Counted from the first letter of the stretch, positions 8,464 through 17,736 are shown. The stretch: 64,000 bases of DNA from Siccirubricoccus deserti (GCF_014283215.1 NZ_JACOMF010000004.1:124001-188000); one strand, 5' to 3'. The notes: generated by a model not told the origin, from the sequence alone. Translations and numbers: made by a program.

Positions 8464-9816
8464 ATGCAGCAGGACATCAGGGGCCTCGCGCTTTCCACCG
8501 ACAATCCGGAAGCGGCGCGGGCCTTCGACCATGCCACCGAGGGCTATCTGAAATACCGCTTCGACGCCTCGCTGCGGCTGAAGGCGGTGCTGCAGGCGGA
8601 CCCGGAATTCGGCATGGGGCATGTGCTGAAGGGCGCCTTCATGCTGCTCGGCTACAAGCGGGACCTCCTGCCGCCGGCGCGCGAGGCGATCGCCGCCGCC
8701 GCGCGCTGCACCGCCCGGGCGACGCCGCGGGAGCAGGCGCATGTCGCCGCCCTCGGCCATTGGGCGGATGGCGAGATGGAGCGCGCGCTGGCGGGTTGGG
8801 ACGCCATCTTCGCAGCGCATCCGCACGACCTCCTCGCCTTCCGCCTGCATCATTTCTGCGCCTTCTGGCTCGGCCGGGCGGATGCCATGCTGGAGGCGGT
8901 GGAGGCCGTCGCGCCACGCTGGGAGGTGGGGATGCCCGGCCTCGGCAGCGTGCTGGCCTGCCGCAGCTTCGCCAATGAGGAATGCGGTCGTTACACCGTG
9001 GCGGAAGCCGCCGGCCGCGCCGCCATCACCCTCGACCCCGGCGACCTCTGGGCGGCGCATGCGGTTGCCCATGTGCTGGAGATGCAGGGGCGGCGCGGCG
9101 AGGGCATCGCCTGGATCGCGGCGCTGGAGCCGCATTGGGCGGGCGGCAACAACCTGATGCACCACCTGTGGTGGCACCGCGCCATGTACCATCTGGAACG
9201 GCGGGAGCATGACCAGGTGCTGGCGCTGTACGACACCCGCTTCCGCGACCTCGGCAGCCCGGTGACCCAGGCGCAGCCGGACCTCTACATCGATGTGCAG
9301 AACGCCGCTTCCATGCTGTTCCGCCTGTCGCTGCATGGCATAGACGGCGGCGCCCGCTGGGTGGAGTTGGCCGACAAGGCGGAGGCGCGGATCGGCGATT
9401 GCCTCTCCGCCTTCACCCTGCCGCATTGGATGATGGCGCTGGCGGCGACCGGGCGCTGGGATGCGGCGAAGCGCATGCTGGCGGCGATGCGCGACTTCGC
9501 CGCCAGCAATGCCGGCACCACCGCGCCGCTGGTGCGCGACTACGCGCTGCCGGTCTGCAAGGCGGTGGCGAAGCACGCGCAGGGCGATTTCGCCGGTGCC
9601 GTCGCGGTCATGCGCCCGGCGCTGGGCGGGATGTACCGGCTCGGCGGCAGCCATGCGCAGCAGGATGTGCTGGAACAACTCTTCCTGCACAGCGCGATGA
9701 AGGCCGGGCTGCGGGAGGATGCGCGGATGCTGCTGGAACGCGTCGCCGGCCGCCATGCGGTGCCGCCGGAACGGCGTGTCGGCTATGCCGAGGCGGCGCG
9801 GGCCATTGCCCATTGA
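8464..9816 (+). CDS. TPR repeat protein, TTC38-like
   Basis: A 450-residue all-helical protein of tetratricopeptide-type repeats resembling bacterial TTC38-family proteins. The N-terminal FDHATEGYLKYRFDASLRLK and later YTVAEAAGRAAITLDPGDLW, AAHAVAHVLEMQGRRGEGIAW segments show the TPR spacing of small and aromatic residues. No signal peptide is visible, so it is likely a cytosolic scaffold or an uncharacterised enzyme-like protein. It begins 18 bases after the amidase with an AGGAG site, so it is third in the CoA-transferase/amidase operon. No molecular function is known to me. Confidence 0.85.
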   Translation: MQQDIRGLALSTDNPEAARAFDHATEGYLKYRFDASLRLKAVLQADPEFGMGHVLKGAFMLLGYKRDLLPPAREAIAAAARCTARATPREQAHVAALGHWADGEMERALAGWDAIFAAHPHDLLAFRLHHFCAFWLGRADAMLEAVEAVAPRWEVGMPGLGSVLACRSFANEECGRYTVAEAAGRAAITLDPGDLWAAHAVAHVLEMQGRRGEGIAWIAALEPHWAGGNNLMHHLWWHRAMYHLERREHDQVLALYDTRFRDLGSPVTQAQPDLYIDVQNAASMLFRLSLHGIDGGARWVELADKAEARIGDCLSAFTLPHWMMALAATGRWDAAKRMLAAMRDFAASNAGTTAPLVRDYALPVCKAVAKHAQGDFAGAVAVMRPALGGMYRLGGSHAQQDVLEQLFLHSAMKAGLREDARMLLERVAGRHAVPPERRVGYAEAARAIAH

Positions 9817-9875
9817 GCCTGCCGCCGGGGCGTGTTCCAGCGCACAGCCCTCCACGGCGCGACATTGCATCCTGC

Positions 9876-9902
9876 CCCATGGCGCAAGAACTGCGCCATG
9901 GG
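9876..9902 (+). promoter_or_regulatory. Perfect 11-bp hairpin abutting the ribosome-binding site of the next gene
   Basis: Left arm cccatggcgca (9876-9886), loop agaac, right arm tgcgccatggg (9892-9902). The right arm ends inside the GGAG (9901-9904) that serves the ATG at 9912, so folding should mask part of that site. No U-tract follows, so a simple intrinsic terminator is less likely, though attenuation after the TPR gene is possible. An ATG at 9879 inside the left arm is in frame with the downstream gene. Confidence 0.6.
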
Positions 9903-9911
9903 AGCCAGAAA

Positions 9912-10559
9912 ATGAACCAGATTTTTTCAGCAGCAGCATTCTCCTCGGCTGCCGTGATTCCCGCGGCGGCGGTCGAAAGCCTGGCGAACGATCTGAAGCA
10001 ATGGATGATCGGCGCCGCCGGCACCTTGCAGCCGAAGCGCAAATTCGACGGCAGGCCGGAGCGGAACTTCAACCTCCGGGGGCTGAAGCTCGACAGATAC
10101 CTGCAGCATGAGAAGCAGCGCTTCGGCATCAATCTCGGCTGGACCGACGACGCATCCGCGAAGACCGCCGCCAAGGTCACGCGCTGGTTCTTCGCCCGCG
10201 AGAGCAGCGACGATGGCGCGCTGCGCTACGCCGAGACCATCGCGCTCGGCAATGGCGGCGACCCGTCCTTCGTGCGCCACGAGAACCGCACCGTCGGGGT
10301 GAACCTCGGCTGGTCGAAGACGCCGGTCTATGAGTGGAAGATTCTCGGCGGCACCGCCGGCACGCCGGTCCAGGCCGGGCAGAATGTGGCGCTGTTCAAC
10401 GAGAAGGCCAATGAATGCCTGATCTACTTCGACCGCACCGCCGGCGGCGACATCGGCTGGCCGACCAGCCAGCGCTGGGAGGACCAGCTGAAGTCGCTGG
10501 CGGTGAAGACCGGCAAGGAAGCGGCGAAGAAGGCCGTGCTCGCCGCCCTCGGCCTCTGA
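9912..10559 (+). CDS. Unassigned protein with three beta-trefoil-like repeats
   Basis: A 215-residue protein of unknown function. Three internal repeats are visible: about residues 53-80 (ending FGINLGWTDD), 105-137 (ending VGVNLGWSKT) and 153-186 (ending GGDIGWPTS). Each has a polar strand, an H/FxR or HE element and a G-x-N-L-G-W-like turn, with W-x-I/F-type strands between them. Three copies of this length suggest a beta-trefoil fold, as in many carbohydrate-binding proteins; that is inference. The first 25 residues are alanine-rich without a clear signal peptide. ATG 9912 is preferred because GGAG lies seven bases upstream; ATG 9879 inside the hairpin is in frame. The Lys/Ala-rich C-terminus (VKTGKEAAKKAVLAAL) forms an amphipathic helix. 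A strong hairpin follows. Confidence 0.75.
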   Translation: MNQIFSAAAFSSAAVIPAAAVESLANDLKQWMIGAAGTLQPKRKFDGRPERNFNLRGLKLDRYLQHEKQRFGINLGWTDDASAKTAAKVTRWFFARESSDDGALRYAETIALGNGGDPSFVRHENRTVGVNLGWSKTPVYEWKILGGTAGTPVQAGQNVALFNEKANECLIYFDRTAGGDIGWPTSQRWEDQLKSLAVKTGKEAAKKAVLAALGL

Positions 10560-10571
10560 ACAGCCATCGGG

Positions 10572-10598
10572 CCCGGACGGGCGCACCGCCCGCCCGGG
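10572..10598. terminator. Bidirectional terminator-like hairpin between convergent genes
   Basis: Arms CCCGG-A-CGGGC (10572-10582) and GCCCG-C-CCGGG (10588-10598) form two 5-bp GC stems around one A.C mismatch, loop GCACC. It occupies the 40-base gap between two convergent stop codons, where a shared terminator is expected. There is no long T tract. Confidence 0.6.
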
Positions 10599-10599
10599 T

Positions 10600-11370
10600 T
10601 CAGGGCGCGTAGGGGTTGGCCAGGGTACCGATGCCGGCGATGGCGACCTCCACGTTCATCCCTGGCCGCATCGGCAGCGCACCGACCGAGGTGCCGCAGG
10701 CAATGACGTCGCCGGGATGGAGCGTCATCTCCCGCGAGATCAAGGAGACGATCCGCGCCGGCGGCAGGATCATGTCGGCCAGCGGGTAATCCTGCCGCAC
10801 CCGCCCGTTCAGCGCGACGGTCACCCGCAGCGCCGACCAGTCGAGCCCGGTGGCGATCGCCGGGCCGATCGGCCCGAAGCTGTCGCAGCCCTTCGCCCGC
10901 GCCCATTGTGGGAAGGAAGCATCGGCGGTGAGCAGATCGAGCGCCGTCACGTCGTTCACGCAGGTCAGGCCGAAGATCGCCGCCGCGGCCTCCGCCTCAT
11001 CGGCCTGGCAGACGCGGCGGCCGATGACGAGGCCGAGCTCGCCCTCGTACAGCACCTTGCCCGCATAGCCGGCAGGCGGGCGGATCGGCTCGCCCGAGCC
11101 GATGACGCAGCGCGGATTCTTCAGGAAGTACAGCGGGAATTCCGGGATGGCATTGCCCTGCTTCGCCGCCGCCGCGTGGAAATTGTTCCAGAGACCGATG
11201 AAGGCACCAGGCTGCACCGGCGCCAGCAGCCGCACCTCGCCCAGCGCCAGGCTCTCGCCGGTCGGCGTCGCGCCGCCAAGCATCTCCCCGGCATGGATGG
11301 CGATGCTCTCGCCATCCAAGGTGCCGAAGCCTTCCGCGCCATCCCGCGCGTATCGCACCCACAGCGTCAT
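10600..11370 (-). CDS. Fumarylacetoacetate hydrolase (FAH) family protein
   Basis: A 256-residue FAH-superfamily enzyme; members hydrolyse C-C bonds or decarboxylate/hydrate keto acids in aromatic and sugar-acid degradation. Metal ligands appear in VLYEGELGLVIGR (Glu-x-Glu pair) and the following CVNDVTALDL. The PGDVIACGTSVG motif near the C-terminus is the family signature. ATG at 11370 overlaps the stop of the SMP-30 gene by four bases (ATGA), so the longer in-frame start upstream is rejected. Pairing with an SMP-30 lactonase suggests a sugar-acid or lactone pathway (inference). Confidence 0.92.
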   Translation of the reverse strand: MTLWVRYARDGAEGFGTLDGESIAIHAGEMLGGATPTGESLALGEVRLLAPVQPGAFIGLWNNFHAAAAKQGNAIPEFPLYFLKNPRCVIGSGEPIRPPAGYAGKVLYEGELGLVIGRRVCQADEAEAAAAIFGLTCVNDVTALDLLTADASFPQWARAKGCDSFGPIGPAIATGLDWSALRVTVALNGRVRQDYPLADMILPPARIVSLISREMTLHPGDVIACGTSVGALPMRPGMNVEVAIAGIGTLANPYAP

Positions 11371-12311
11371 GCGTAGGGCAGCACCAGGCCGGGCTCGTCC
11401 CACTCCAGCGCCACCAGCTTGCCGGTGAGCGAGAGGGTGACGTAGGCGGTCCGCATATCCTTGCCTCCGAAGCAGATATTGGTCGGCATCCGCTCCGGCA
11501 TCTTCACCACCCTGAGGATCTCGCCGGTAGGTGAGAGGGTGGTGATCTCGCCGGAGATCAGGGTGGCGACGCAGATGTTGCCGGCTGCCGTGGTGGCGAT
11601 GCTGTCGAGCCGGCGGTAGCCGGGGAATTGGCAGAGCAGCCGGCCGCCGTTGGTGGAAGGCCAGGGGTCCTTCTTCAGCACGCCGGGCCCTTCGACATCC
11701 CAGGCCCAGAAGCGGCCGGTCTCGGTCTCCGCGGCATAGAGGGTGCGGCCGTCCGGCGACAGGGCGATGCCATTGGCGCCACCGAAGATCGGATACGCCG
11801 CCTCGACGATCTTCGACCCATCGCTGGCCGCCCAGTAGACCCCGCCATGGTCGCGGTCGCGGGCGCGGACCTTGCCGAGGTCGCTGAACCAGAAGCCGCC
11901 CTCCCCCGGGCTGCCGGCGGGGGCGAAGACGATGTCGTTCGGGCCCTTCAGCTTGTGCTCGCCACAGCGGTCGTAGAGGGTCTTCGCCTTGCCGCTGGCG
12001 GGGTCGATCACCTCGATCCGGCCGCCGGTGTAATCCGGCGCGACGCCGGCCGGGCGCAGGATGCCCGGCTCCTCATGCCAGACGAAGCCGCCATTGTTGC
12101 AGCAGAAGATCTGGCCGTCCGGCCCCATGGCAATGCCGTTCGGCCCGCCACCCGGCGTCGCCACCACCGTCTTCGCCCCATCGGGGGCGATGCGGGTCAG
12201 CCGCCCGGCGGCGATCTCCACCAGCACCACGCTGCCATCCGCCATGGCGATCGGGCCTTCGGGAAAGCGCAGGCCTTCCGCCAGGATGCGCATCTCGGGC
12301 GTGCTGCTCAT
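11367..12311 (-). CDS. SMP-30/gluconolactonase/LRE family protein
   Basis: A 314-residue six-bladed beta-propeller of the SMP-30 family, usually calcium- or zinc-dependent lactonases acting on sugar lactones. Visible signatures are EGLRFPEGPIAMADGSVVLV (first metal-ligand Glu), GGGPNGIAMGPDG, LKGPNDIVFAP (Asn/Asp metal site) and GANGIALSPDGRTLYAAETE. No signal peptide, so cytosolic. The start has GGAG four to five bases upstream. Translation is coupled to the FAH-family gene downstream, and the GT39 gene lies 45 bases upstream on the same strand. Confidence 0.92.
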   Translation of the reverse strand: MSSTPEMRILAEGLRFPEGPIAMADGSVVLVEIAAGRLTRIAPDGAKTVVATPGGGPNGIAMGPDGQIFCCNNGGFVWHEEPGILRPAGVAPDYTGGRIEVIDPASGKAKTLYDRCGEHKLKGPNDIVFAPAGSPGEGGFWFSDLGKVRARDRDHGGVYWAASDGSKIVEAAYPIFGGANGIALSPDGRTLYAAETETGRFWAWDVEGPGVLKKDPWPSTNGGRLLCQFPGYRRLDSIATTAAGNICVATLISGEITTLSPTGEILRVVKMPERMPTNICFGGKDMRTAYVTLSLTGKLVALEWDEPGLVLPYA

Positions 12312-12356
12312 GGGCTCCGTGTCCTCCGTTTGGTGTTGGCCGATGATGCGACAGCC

Positions 12357-13892
12357 TCAGCGCGGGCGCCAGATCTCCACCGGGCCGCGCTCCTCCGCCA
12401 CCTCGGCCACCAGCTCGTAGTCGCGGCCCAGCACCTCGTTCAGCATCGCCGCCACCGTCTCCCGCAGCCGCGGCCACCAGCCGCGGTCGATGACGATGAC
12501 GCGCGGCCAGGTTTCCAGGATGCGGGCGACCTCGGCGTCGCTGTCCATGCCGGCAACGTTGACGAACTCCTTGCCGGTGAGGTGGGCCGGGAAGACGAAG
12601 CGCGTCGGCAGCCCGGCCTCGGCCAGGAAATACACCGCCGGATGGTAGTTCACGACGAAGATCGTCTCGCCCGGCTCGATCCGTGCCCGCACTTCGGCCG
12701 CCACCTGGCGCACCGGATCGGGCGCGAACAGGCCGATGCCGCGGTCGACACGGAAGGTGGCGTCGGCGCGCCAGGACCCCACCACCACCACCGCCACCAG
12801 CGCGGCGAAGCCACGGCGGCGCCAGGGCTGCGGCAGCATCCCCGCCAGGCGCCAGGCGCCGAGCGCCGCCAGGATGGAGAGCGGCGGCAGCCAGATCAGG
12901 AAGTAGTGCGGGTAGAAGAAGCCCGGCCCGGCCACAGCGATGCTGCCGATGGCGAACCACAGCAGCGCGATGCGGGCCAGCAGCCCGCCAGTTCCCCCGC
13001 GCGCGCCCCAGCGCCCCAGCGCCAGCCCGGCCAGCAACAGCGGCCAGAGCAGGGTCAGCGCGGTGACCAGGATGCGGTGGAATGAATCCAGCGGCCCGAG
13101 CCGGCCGAGGCTGTAGCGGAAGGGCGCCAGGAAGCTGCCGTCGAGAAAGGCGTCCAACGCGCCATGCAGCCAATAGGCGACCGCCAGCACCAGGGACGGC
13201 ACCAGGCACAGCAGCGCATAGGCGCCGGCCATGGCGAGGGCGCGGCGCCAGGGTAGCACCCGCCGCCACAGCGCCGGGAAGACCAGCAGGGCGAAGGCCA
13301 GGCACCCCTCCGGCGCCACCACCGGCTTGATCGCCATGGCGCAGCCGATCAGCAGCCCCATCGCCGCCAGCGCCCACCACTCCGGCGGCTTGTCGCGGCG
13401 CAGCGCCCGGGCGGCGCCGTGCAGGCCGAGGGCCATCGCCGCCGTCACCATCGGCGCAAAGAGGATCTCGGTATTGGAGGCAAGGCCGCCGAGCCGCACC
13501 GAATGCGCCGCATAGACCAGCCCGGCGCCGAGGCCGAGCAGCCTTGGCCCGCCCGCCGCCCGCACCGCGCCGAACAGCGCCCAGGAGGTCAGGGTGACGC
13601 AGATCACGGCGAGGATGCGGATCGATTCGAAGCGCTCGCCGAACACGGCCAGCGCCGCGGCGAACATCGCCGGCGCGCCGACCGGGTGCATGTCCCAGAC
13701 CGCGACCAGCGGCCAGCCGCCGCGCAGCCATTCGCGGGCCTGGACGAGGTACAGCCCCTCATCCGTGTCGATCACCGCATTGACGAAGCCCAGCGCCCGC
13801 AGCACCAGCGTGGCCAGCAGCAGCCCGAGCGGCACGCCGAGCGCCCAGGCCAGCCGCCTTGCCTCGGGCGCCGCGCGCCTGGTGGTGATCAT
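12357..13892 (-). CDS. GT39-type (ArnT-like) membrane glycosyltransferase
   Basis: A 511-residue polytopic membrane protein with about 11-12 hydrophobic helices and a soluble C-terminal part. The acidic pair expected in the first periplasmic loop of GT-C enzymes is seen in VIDTDEGLYLVQAREWL, which supports a polyprenyl-phosphate-sugar dependent transferase of the ArnT/PMT (GT39) class. The C-terminal region (FVNVAGMDSDAEVARIL, VIVIDRGWW) is typical of this subgroup. Acceptor unknown; envelope glycan or lipid modification is the usual role. Divergent from hyuB across 133 bases. Confidence 0.87.
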   Translation of the reverse strand: MITTRRAAPEARRLAWALGVPLGLLLATLVLRALGFVNAVIDTDEGLYLVQAREWLRGGWPLVAVWDMHPVGAPAMFAAALAVFGERFESIRILAVICVTLTSWALFGAVRAAGGPRLLGLGAGLVYAAHSVRLGGLASNTEILFAPMVTAAMALGLHGAARALRRDKPPEWWALAAMGLLIGCAMAIKPVVAPEGCLAFALLVFPALWRRVLPWRRALAMAGAYALLCLVPSLVLAVAYWLHGALDAFLDGSFLAPFRYSLGRLGPLDSFHRILVTALTLLWPLLLAGLALGRWGARGGTGGLLARIALLWFAIGSIAVAGPGFFYPHYFLIWLPPLSILAALGAWRLAGMLPQPWRRRGFAALVAVVVVGSWRADATFRVDRGIGLFAPDPVRQVAAEVRARIEPGETIFVVNYHPAVYFLAEAGLPTRFVFPAHLTGKEFVNVAGMDSDAEVARILETWPRVIVIDRGWWPRLRETVAAMLNEVLGRDYELVAEVAEERGPVEIWRPR

Positions 13893-14025
13893 GCCCCGGT
13901 GCTGGTCATGCGATATGCGTGATGCCCCCTGCCCGCCCCCTTATCATGCGGCGCCGACAGGTAAACCCCGCGCTTCAGCCCGGCGCGGCTTGACGGCGGC
14001 GCCCAACCCGGCCGACCGTCACCCC

Positions 14026-15657
14026 ATGGACCCTGTGACCCTTGCCGTGCTGGACAACCGGCTGCGCGCCATCGTCGAGGAAATGGGGGAGGCGATGCTG
14101 CGCACCTCCTATTCCCAAATCCTCAACTCCTCCCGCGACTTCTCCATCGCGCTGTGCGACGCGCAATGCCGGCTGGTGGCGCAGGCCGACCATATCCCGG
14201 TGCATGTCGGCGCCATGCCCTGGGCCGCCAGGGCCATCGCCGAAGCCTTCCCGGCGCCGCGGGAGGGCGACACCTTCCTGCTCAACGACCCCTATTTCGG
14301 CGGCAGCCACCTTCCCGACCTCACCATCGTCCTTCCCGTTTTCGCGGAAGGAGCGCTCCGCTTCTGGTCCGTGGTGCGCGCCCATCACAGCGACATCGGT
14401 GGCGCCACCCACGGAGGCTACAACCCGGGTGCGACGGAGATCTGGCAGGAAGGGCTACGCGTCCCGCCGATCCGCCTCGGCGAGGGTGGAGAGCTGCGGC
14501 AGGACCTTATCCGCATGCTGGCGACCAACACCCGCATCCCGCGCGACTTCACCGGCGACCTGATGGCGATGATCGGCTCGGCCCGGCTCGGCGAGCAGCG
14601 CCTCAAGCCGCTCCTGGCGAAGTACGGCGCGGACGGGCTGGATACGGCGGTTTCCGCCATCCTCGACCTGTCCGAGGCGCATGCGCGGCGCATCCTGCGC
14701 GAGTGGCCGGACGGAAGCTGGGTCGGCGAGGCCGTCCTCGACGACGACGGCTTCGACCGCATCGACATCGCCATTCGCGCCCGCGTTACCAAGCGCGGCG
14801 ACAGCCTGACGGTGGACCTTTCGGAGAGCGACCCGCAGACCACCGGCTTCGTCAATTCCAGCTACCCCAACATGCGCAGCGCCGTGGCGATGGCCTTCGC
14901 CTTCCTGCTGGACCCCGACGTCGCCAAGAATGACGGCGCCTTCCGCCCGGTGGAGGTGATCGCCCGGGAGGGCACCGTGGTCTGGGCGAAGCCCGGCGCG
15001 CCGGTGACCATGTGCACCTCCCATTGCTCGAACGAGATCGTCGAGGCGATCATCCGCGCCCTGCAGCATTGCTGTCCCGAACGCGCCATGGGCGGCTGGA
15101 GCCGGCGCTTCCGCGTCGCGCTGACCGGCCAGGACGCCCGCCGCCCCGGCCGGCGCTTCGTCTGGCACCTGTTCCAGGCGCGGCCGGGCGGCGGTGGCAG
15201 CTCGGGCGGCGATGGCTGGTCCACCAGCGGCGAGTGGCACAGTGCCGGAGGGCTGAAATTCGGCAGCATCGAAATGGCCGAGGCGCGTTTCCCCCTGCTG
15301 TTCGAGACGCATGAATACCGCCCCGGCTCGGCCGGCGACGGGCAGTACCGCGGCGGGCTCGGCGGCCAATTGTCAATGCTGATCGAGAGCGACGGCCCCT
15401 GCCAGGCCAACACCGCCGGCGATGGCGTGCGGCACGGGGCTGCCGGCATGTGTGGCGGCGAGGACGGCAAGCCGCACCACTACGTGCTGCGCCACGCCGA
15501 TGGCTCGGAGCGCGTGCTGCGTACCAAGGAGGTCGGCATCCAGGTGAACCCCGGCGACCGGCTGCTGGTGGAAGCCGGCGGCGGCGGCGGCTGGGGCCCG
15601 CCGGAGAAGCGTGACCCCGCGGCGCGGGCGCGCGATGCGGTGGAGGGGCTGCTGTGA
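14026..15657 (+). CDS. hyuB: Hydantoinase B/oxoprolinase family protein
   Basis: Subunit B of an ATP-dependent hydantoinase/5-oxoprolinase/acetone carboxylase-type enzyme, 543 residues. The opening MDPVTLAVLDNRLRAIVEEM and DFSIALCDAQCRLVAQADH are diagnostic, as are LNDPYFGGSHLPDLTIV and the Gly-rich C-terminal GGGGGWGPPEKRDP. It should open the substrate ring together with the HyuA subunit, which supplies ATP-dependent phosphorylation. ATG at 14026 matches the family start; long upstream in-frame extension is rejected because it runs antisense to GT39. HyuA starts on its stop codon, so the complex is co-translated. Confidence 0.94.
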   Translation: MDPVTLAVLDNRLRAIVEEMGEAMLRTSYSQILNSSRDFSIALCDAQCRLVAQADHIPVHVGAMPWAARAIAEAFPAPREGDTFLLNDPYFGGSHLPDLTIVLPVFAEGALRFWSVVRAHHSDIGGATHGGYNPGATEIWQEGLRVPPIRLGEGGELRQDLIRMLATNTRIPRDFTGDLMAMIGSARLGEQRLKPLLAKYGADGLDTAVSAILDLSEAHARRILREWPDGSWVGEAVLDDDGFDRIDIAIRARVTKRGDSLTVDLSESDPQTTGFVNSSYPNMRSAVAMAFAFLLDPDVAKNDGAFRPVEVIAREGTVVWAKPGAPVTMCTSHCSNEIVEAIIRALQHCCPERAMGGWSRRFRVALTGQDARRPGRRFVWHLFQARPGGGGSSGGDGWSTSGEWHSAGGLKFGSIEMAEARFPLLFETHEYRPGSAGDGQYRGGLGGQLSMLIESDGPCQANTAGDGVRHGAAGMCGGEDGKPHHYVLRHADGSERVLRTKEVGIQVNPGDRLLVEAGGGGGWGPPEKRDPAARARDAVEGLL

Positions 15658-17705
15658 TGACCGGCTACCGGATCGGCATCGACGTCGGCGGCACCTTCAC
15701 CGATGTGGTCGGCATCGCCGCCGATGGCACCCAGACCCTGGCCAAGGCGGCAAGCACCCCGCATGACCAGTCGGAAGGCGTCATCGCCGGCCTCGCCAAC
15801 CTGGCCGCGGCGCTGGGCCTGCCGCTGGCCACCCTGCTGGCGCAGGCGGAACGCATCGTCCATGGCACCACCGTCGCCACCAACGCCCTGCTGGAACGCA
15901 AGGGCGCGACCCTGGCGCTGCTGACCACCGAGGGCCACCGCGACGTCATTGAGATGCGCGAGGGCCTCAAGCCGGAACGCTACGACCTGCGCATGCCGGC
16001 GCCAGCGCCCTTGGTGCCGCGCCGGCTGCGGCTGCCGGTGCGGGAGCGGCTGCGGGCCGATGGCAGCACCGCCATTCCGCTCGACGCCGACTCGCTTGCG
16101 GCGGCGATCGCCACGGCCAAGGCCGCCGGGGTGGATGCGGTGGCCATCGCCTTCCTGCATGCCTGGGCCACGCCGGCGCACGAGCACGCCGCGGCCGAAG
16201 CGGTGCGCGCCGCCATGCCCGGCGCCTTCGTCACCTGCTCGGCCGATGTGCTGCCGCAGATCAAGGAGTTCGAGCGCTTCTCCACCACCGCGGTGAACGC
16301 CTATGTCGGCCCGGTGGTCTCGCGCTACCTGGCGCGGCTGGCCGGACGGCTGGCGGAGGCGGGGTATGGCGGCCCGCTCTTCGTCATCCTCTCGCATGGC
16401 GGCGTCGCGCCGGTGGAGGAAGCCGCGCGACTCGCGGTCGGCACCGCGCTGTCCGGCCCGGCGGGCGGCGTCGCCGCGGCGGTGGCGCTGGCGGCGGACG
16501 GACTTGGCCAGGATCTCGTCACCTTCGACATGGGCGGCACCTCCACCGACATCGCCCTGGTGGTCGGCGGCGAGGCGGCACTCGGCCGCGGCCGGACCGT
16601 CGGCGGCGAGCGGATCGCGCTGGAGAGCCTCGATATCGTCACCCTGGGTGCCGGCGGCGGCTCCATCGCCCACCTCGGCCCGGGCGGGACGTTGCAGGTC
16701 GGGCCGCGCTCGGCCGGGGCGGTGCCGGGGCCAGCCTGCTACGGCCAGGGTGGCACCGAGCCGACCGTTACCGACGCCAACCTGGTGCTCGGCTACCTCG
16801 ATGCAGGGAATTTCCTCGGCGGCGCCAAGCGGCTCGATGTGCAGGCGGCCGAGGCGGCGGTGGCGGCGCTGGCGGCCACCCTCGGCATCACCCCCGCGGC
16901 CTGCGCCGGCGGCATCCATGCGCTGGTCAATGCGCGGATGGCGGATGGGGTGCGGGTCGCCACGGTGCGGCGCGGCGTCGATCCGCGCGACAGCGCGCTG
17001 CTTGCCTTCGGCGGCGCCGCCGGGCTGCATGCCACGGCCGTGGCGCGCGAGCTCGGCCTGAAGCGCGCCGCGGTGCCGCTGTTCGCCGCCGGGCTGTCGG
17101 CCTGGGGCATGCTGCACACCGATTTGCGCTACGAACTGGCGCAGAGTGCCATCAGCACCACTGGCCTGCCGGAGGACGCCACCTTGCGCCGGCTGTTCGA
17201 CGGGCTGGAGGCGGATGGCCGCGCCCGCATGGCCGGCTGGTACAAGGGCGAGATCGCTGCCCGGCGCAGCGCCGACATGCGCTATGGCGAGCAGGTGTTC
17301 GAGATCGCCGTACCGCTCGACGGCATCGCCTGGGGCGGGCCGGACCTCGCCGGCCAGCTCCGCGCCGCCTTCCACGCCCGCCACCGCGCGCTCTTTACCT
17401 ATGACCTGCCGGAGGAGGAGGTGGTGCTGGTCAATGCCCGCGTCGCCGTGGTCGGGCGGTTGCCGAGCGCCGCCGCCGCCCGGCACGGCACCGGCGGCAG
17501 CCCGGCGATGCCGTCGGCGGAGCGGCGGATCATGATCGAGGGCGCGTCCGTCGCTGCGCCGGTCTACCGCTTCGAATCCCTGGCGGCGGATCAGCTGCTG
17601 GCCGGTCCGGCCCTGGTCGAGAGCGCAACCACCACCGTGCTGCTGCGCCCGGGCGACGCAGCGCGGATGGATGCGCGGGGCTGGCTGGATATTGCGGTCG
17701 GGTAG
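15657..17705 (+). CDS. hyuA: Hydantoinase/oxoprolinase subunit A
   Basis: A 682-residue ASKHA-type ATPase subunit of a hydantoinase/oxoprolinase. Nucleotide-binding motifs are visible: YRIGIDVGGTFTDVVG at the N-terminus, VHGTTVATNALLERKG, and DMGGTSTDIALVVGG, DANLVLGYLD. ATG at 15657 shares its A with the hyuB stop (TGATG); an in-frame GTG at 15654 is the alternative, but the GGAGGGG at 15642-15648 is better spaced for the ATG. Operates with HyuB in cytosolic ring opening of hydantoin- or oxoproline-like compounds; exact substrate unknown. Confidence 0.94.
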   Translation: MTGYRIGIDVGGTFTDVVGIAADGTQTLAKAASTPHDQSEGVIAGLANLAAALGLPLATLLAQAERIVHGTTVATNALLERKGATLALLTTEGHRDVIEMREGLKPERYDLRMPAPAPLVPRRLRLPVRERLRADGSTAIPLDADSLAAAIATAKAAGVDAVAIAFLHAWATPAHEHAAAEAVRAAMPGAFVTCSADVLPQIKEFERFSTTAVNAYVGPVVSRYLARLAGRLAEAGYGGPLFVILSHGGVAPVEEAARLAVGTALSGPAGGVAAAVALAADGLGQDLVTFDMGGTSTDIALVVGGEAALGRGRTVGGERIALESLDIVTLGAGGGSIAHLGPGGTLQVGPRSAGAVPGPACYGQGGTEPTVTDANLVLGYLDAGNFLGGAKRLDVQAAEAAVAALAATLGITPAACAGGIHALVNARMADGVRVATVRRGVDPRDSALLAFGGAAGLHATAVARELGLKRAAVPLFAAGLSAWGMLHTDLRYELAQSAISTTGLPEDATLRRLFDGLEADGRARMAGWYKGEIAARRSADMRYGEQVFEIAVPLDGIAWGGPDLAGQLRAAFHARHRALFTYDLPEEEVVLVNARVAVVGRLPSAAAARHGTGGSPAMPSAERRIMIEGASVAAPVYRFESLAADQLLAGPALVESATTTVLLRPGDAARMDARGWLDIAVG

Positions 17706-17736
17706 GCCGGCCGCGGCCCGGCGCTGGGGGCTGATT

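Noticed and set aside
6760-9939. Open frame of over 1000 codons on the minus strand
   Set aside because: It is antisense to three well-supported genes and its translation is His/Arg/Gln-rich low-complexity text, the usual shadow of GC-rich coding DNA.
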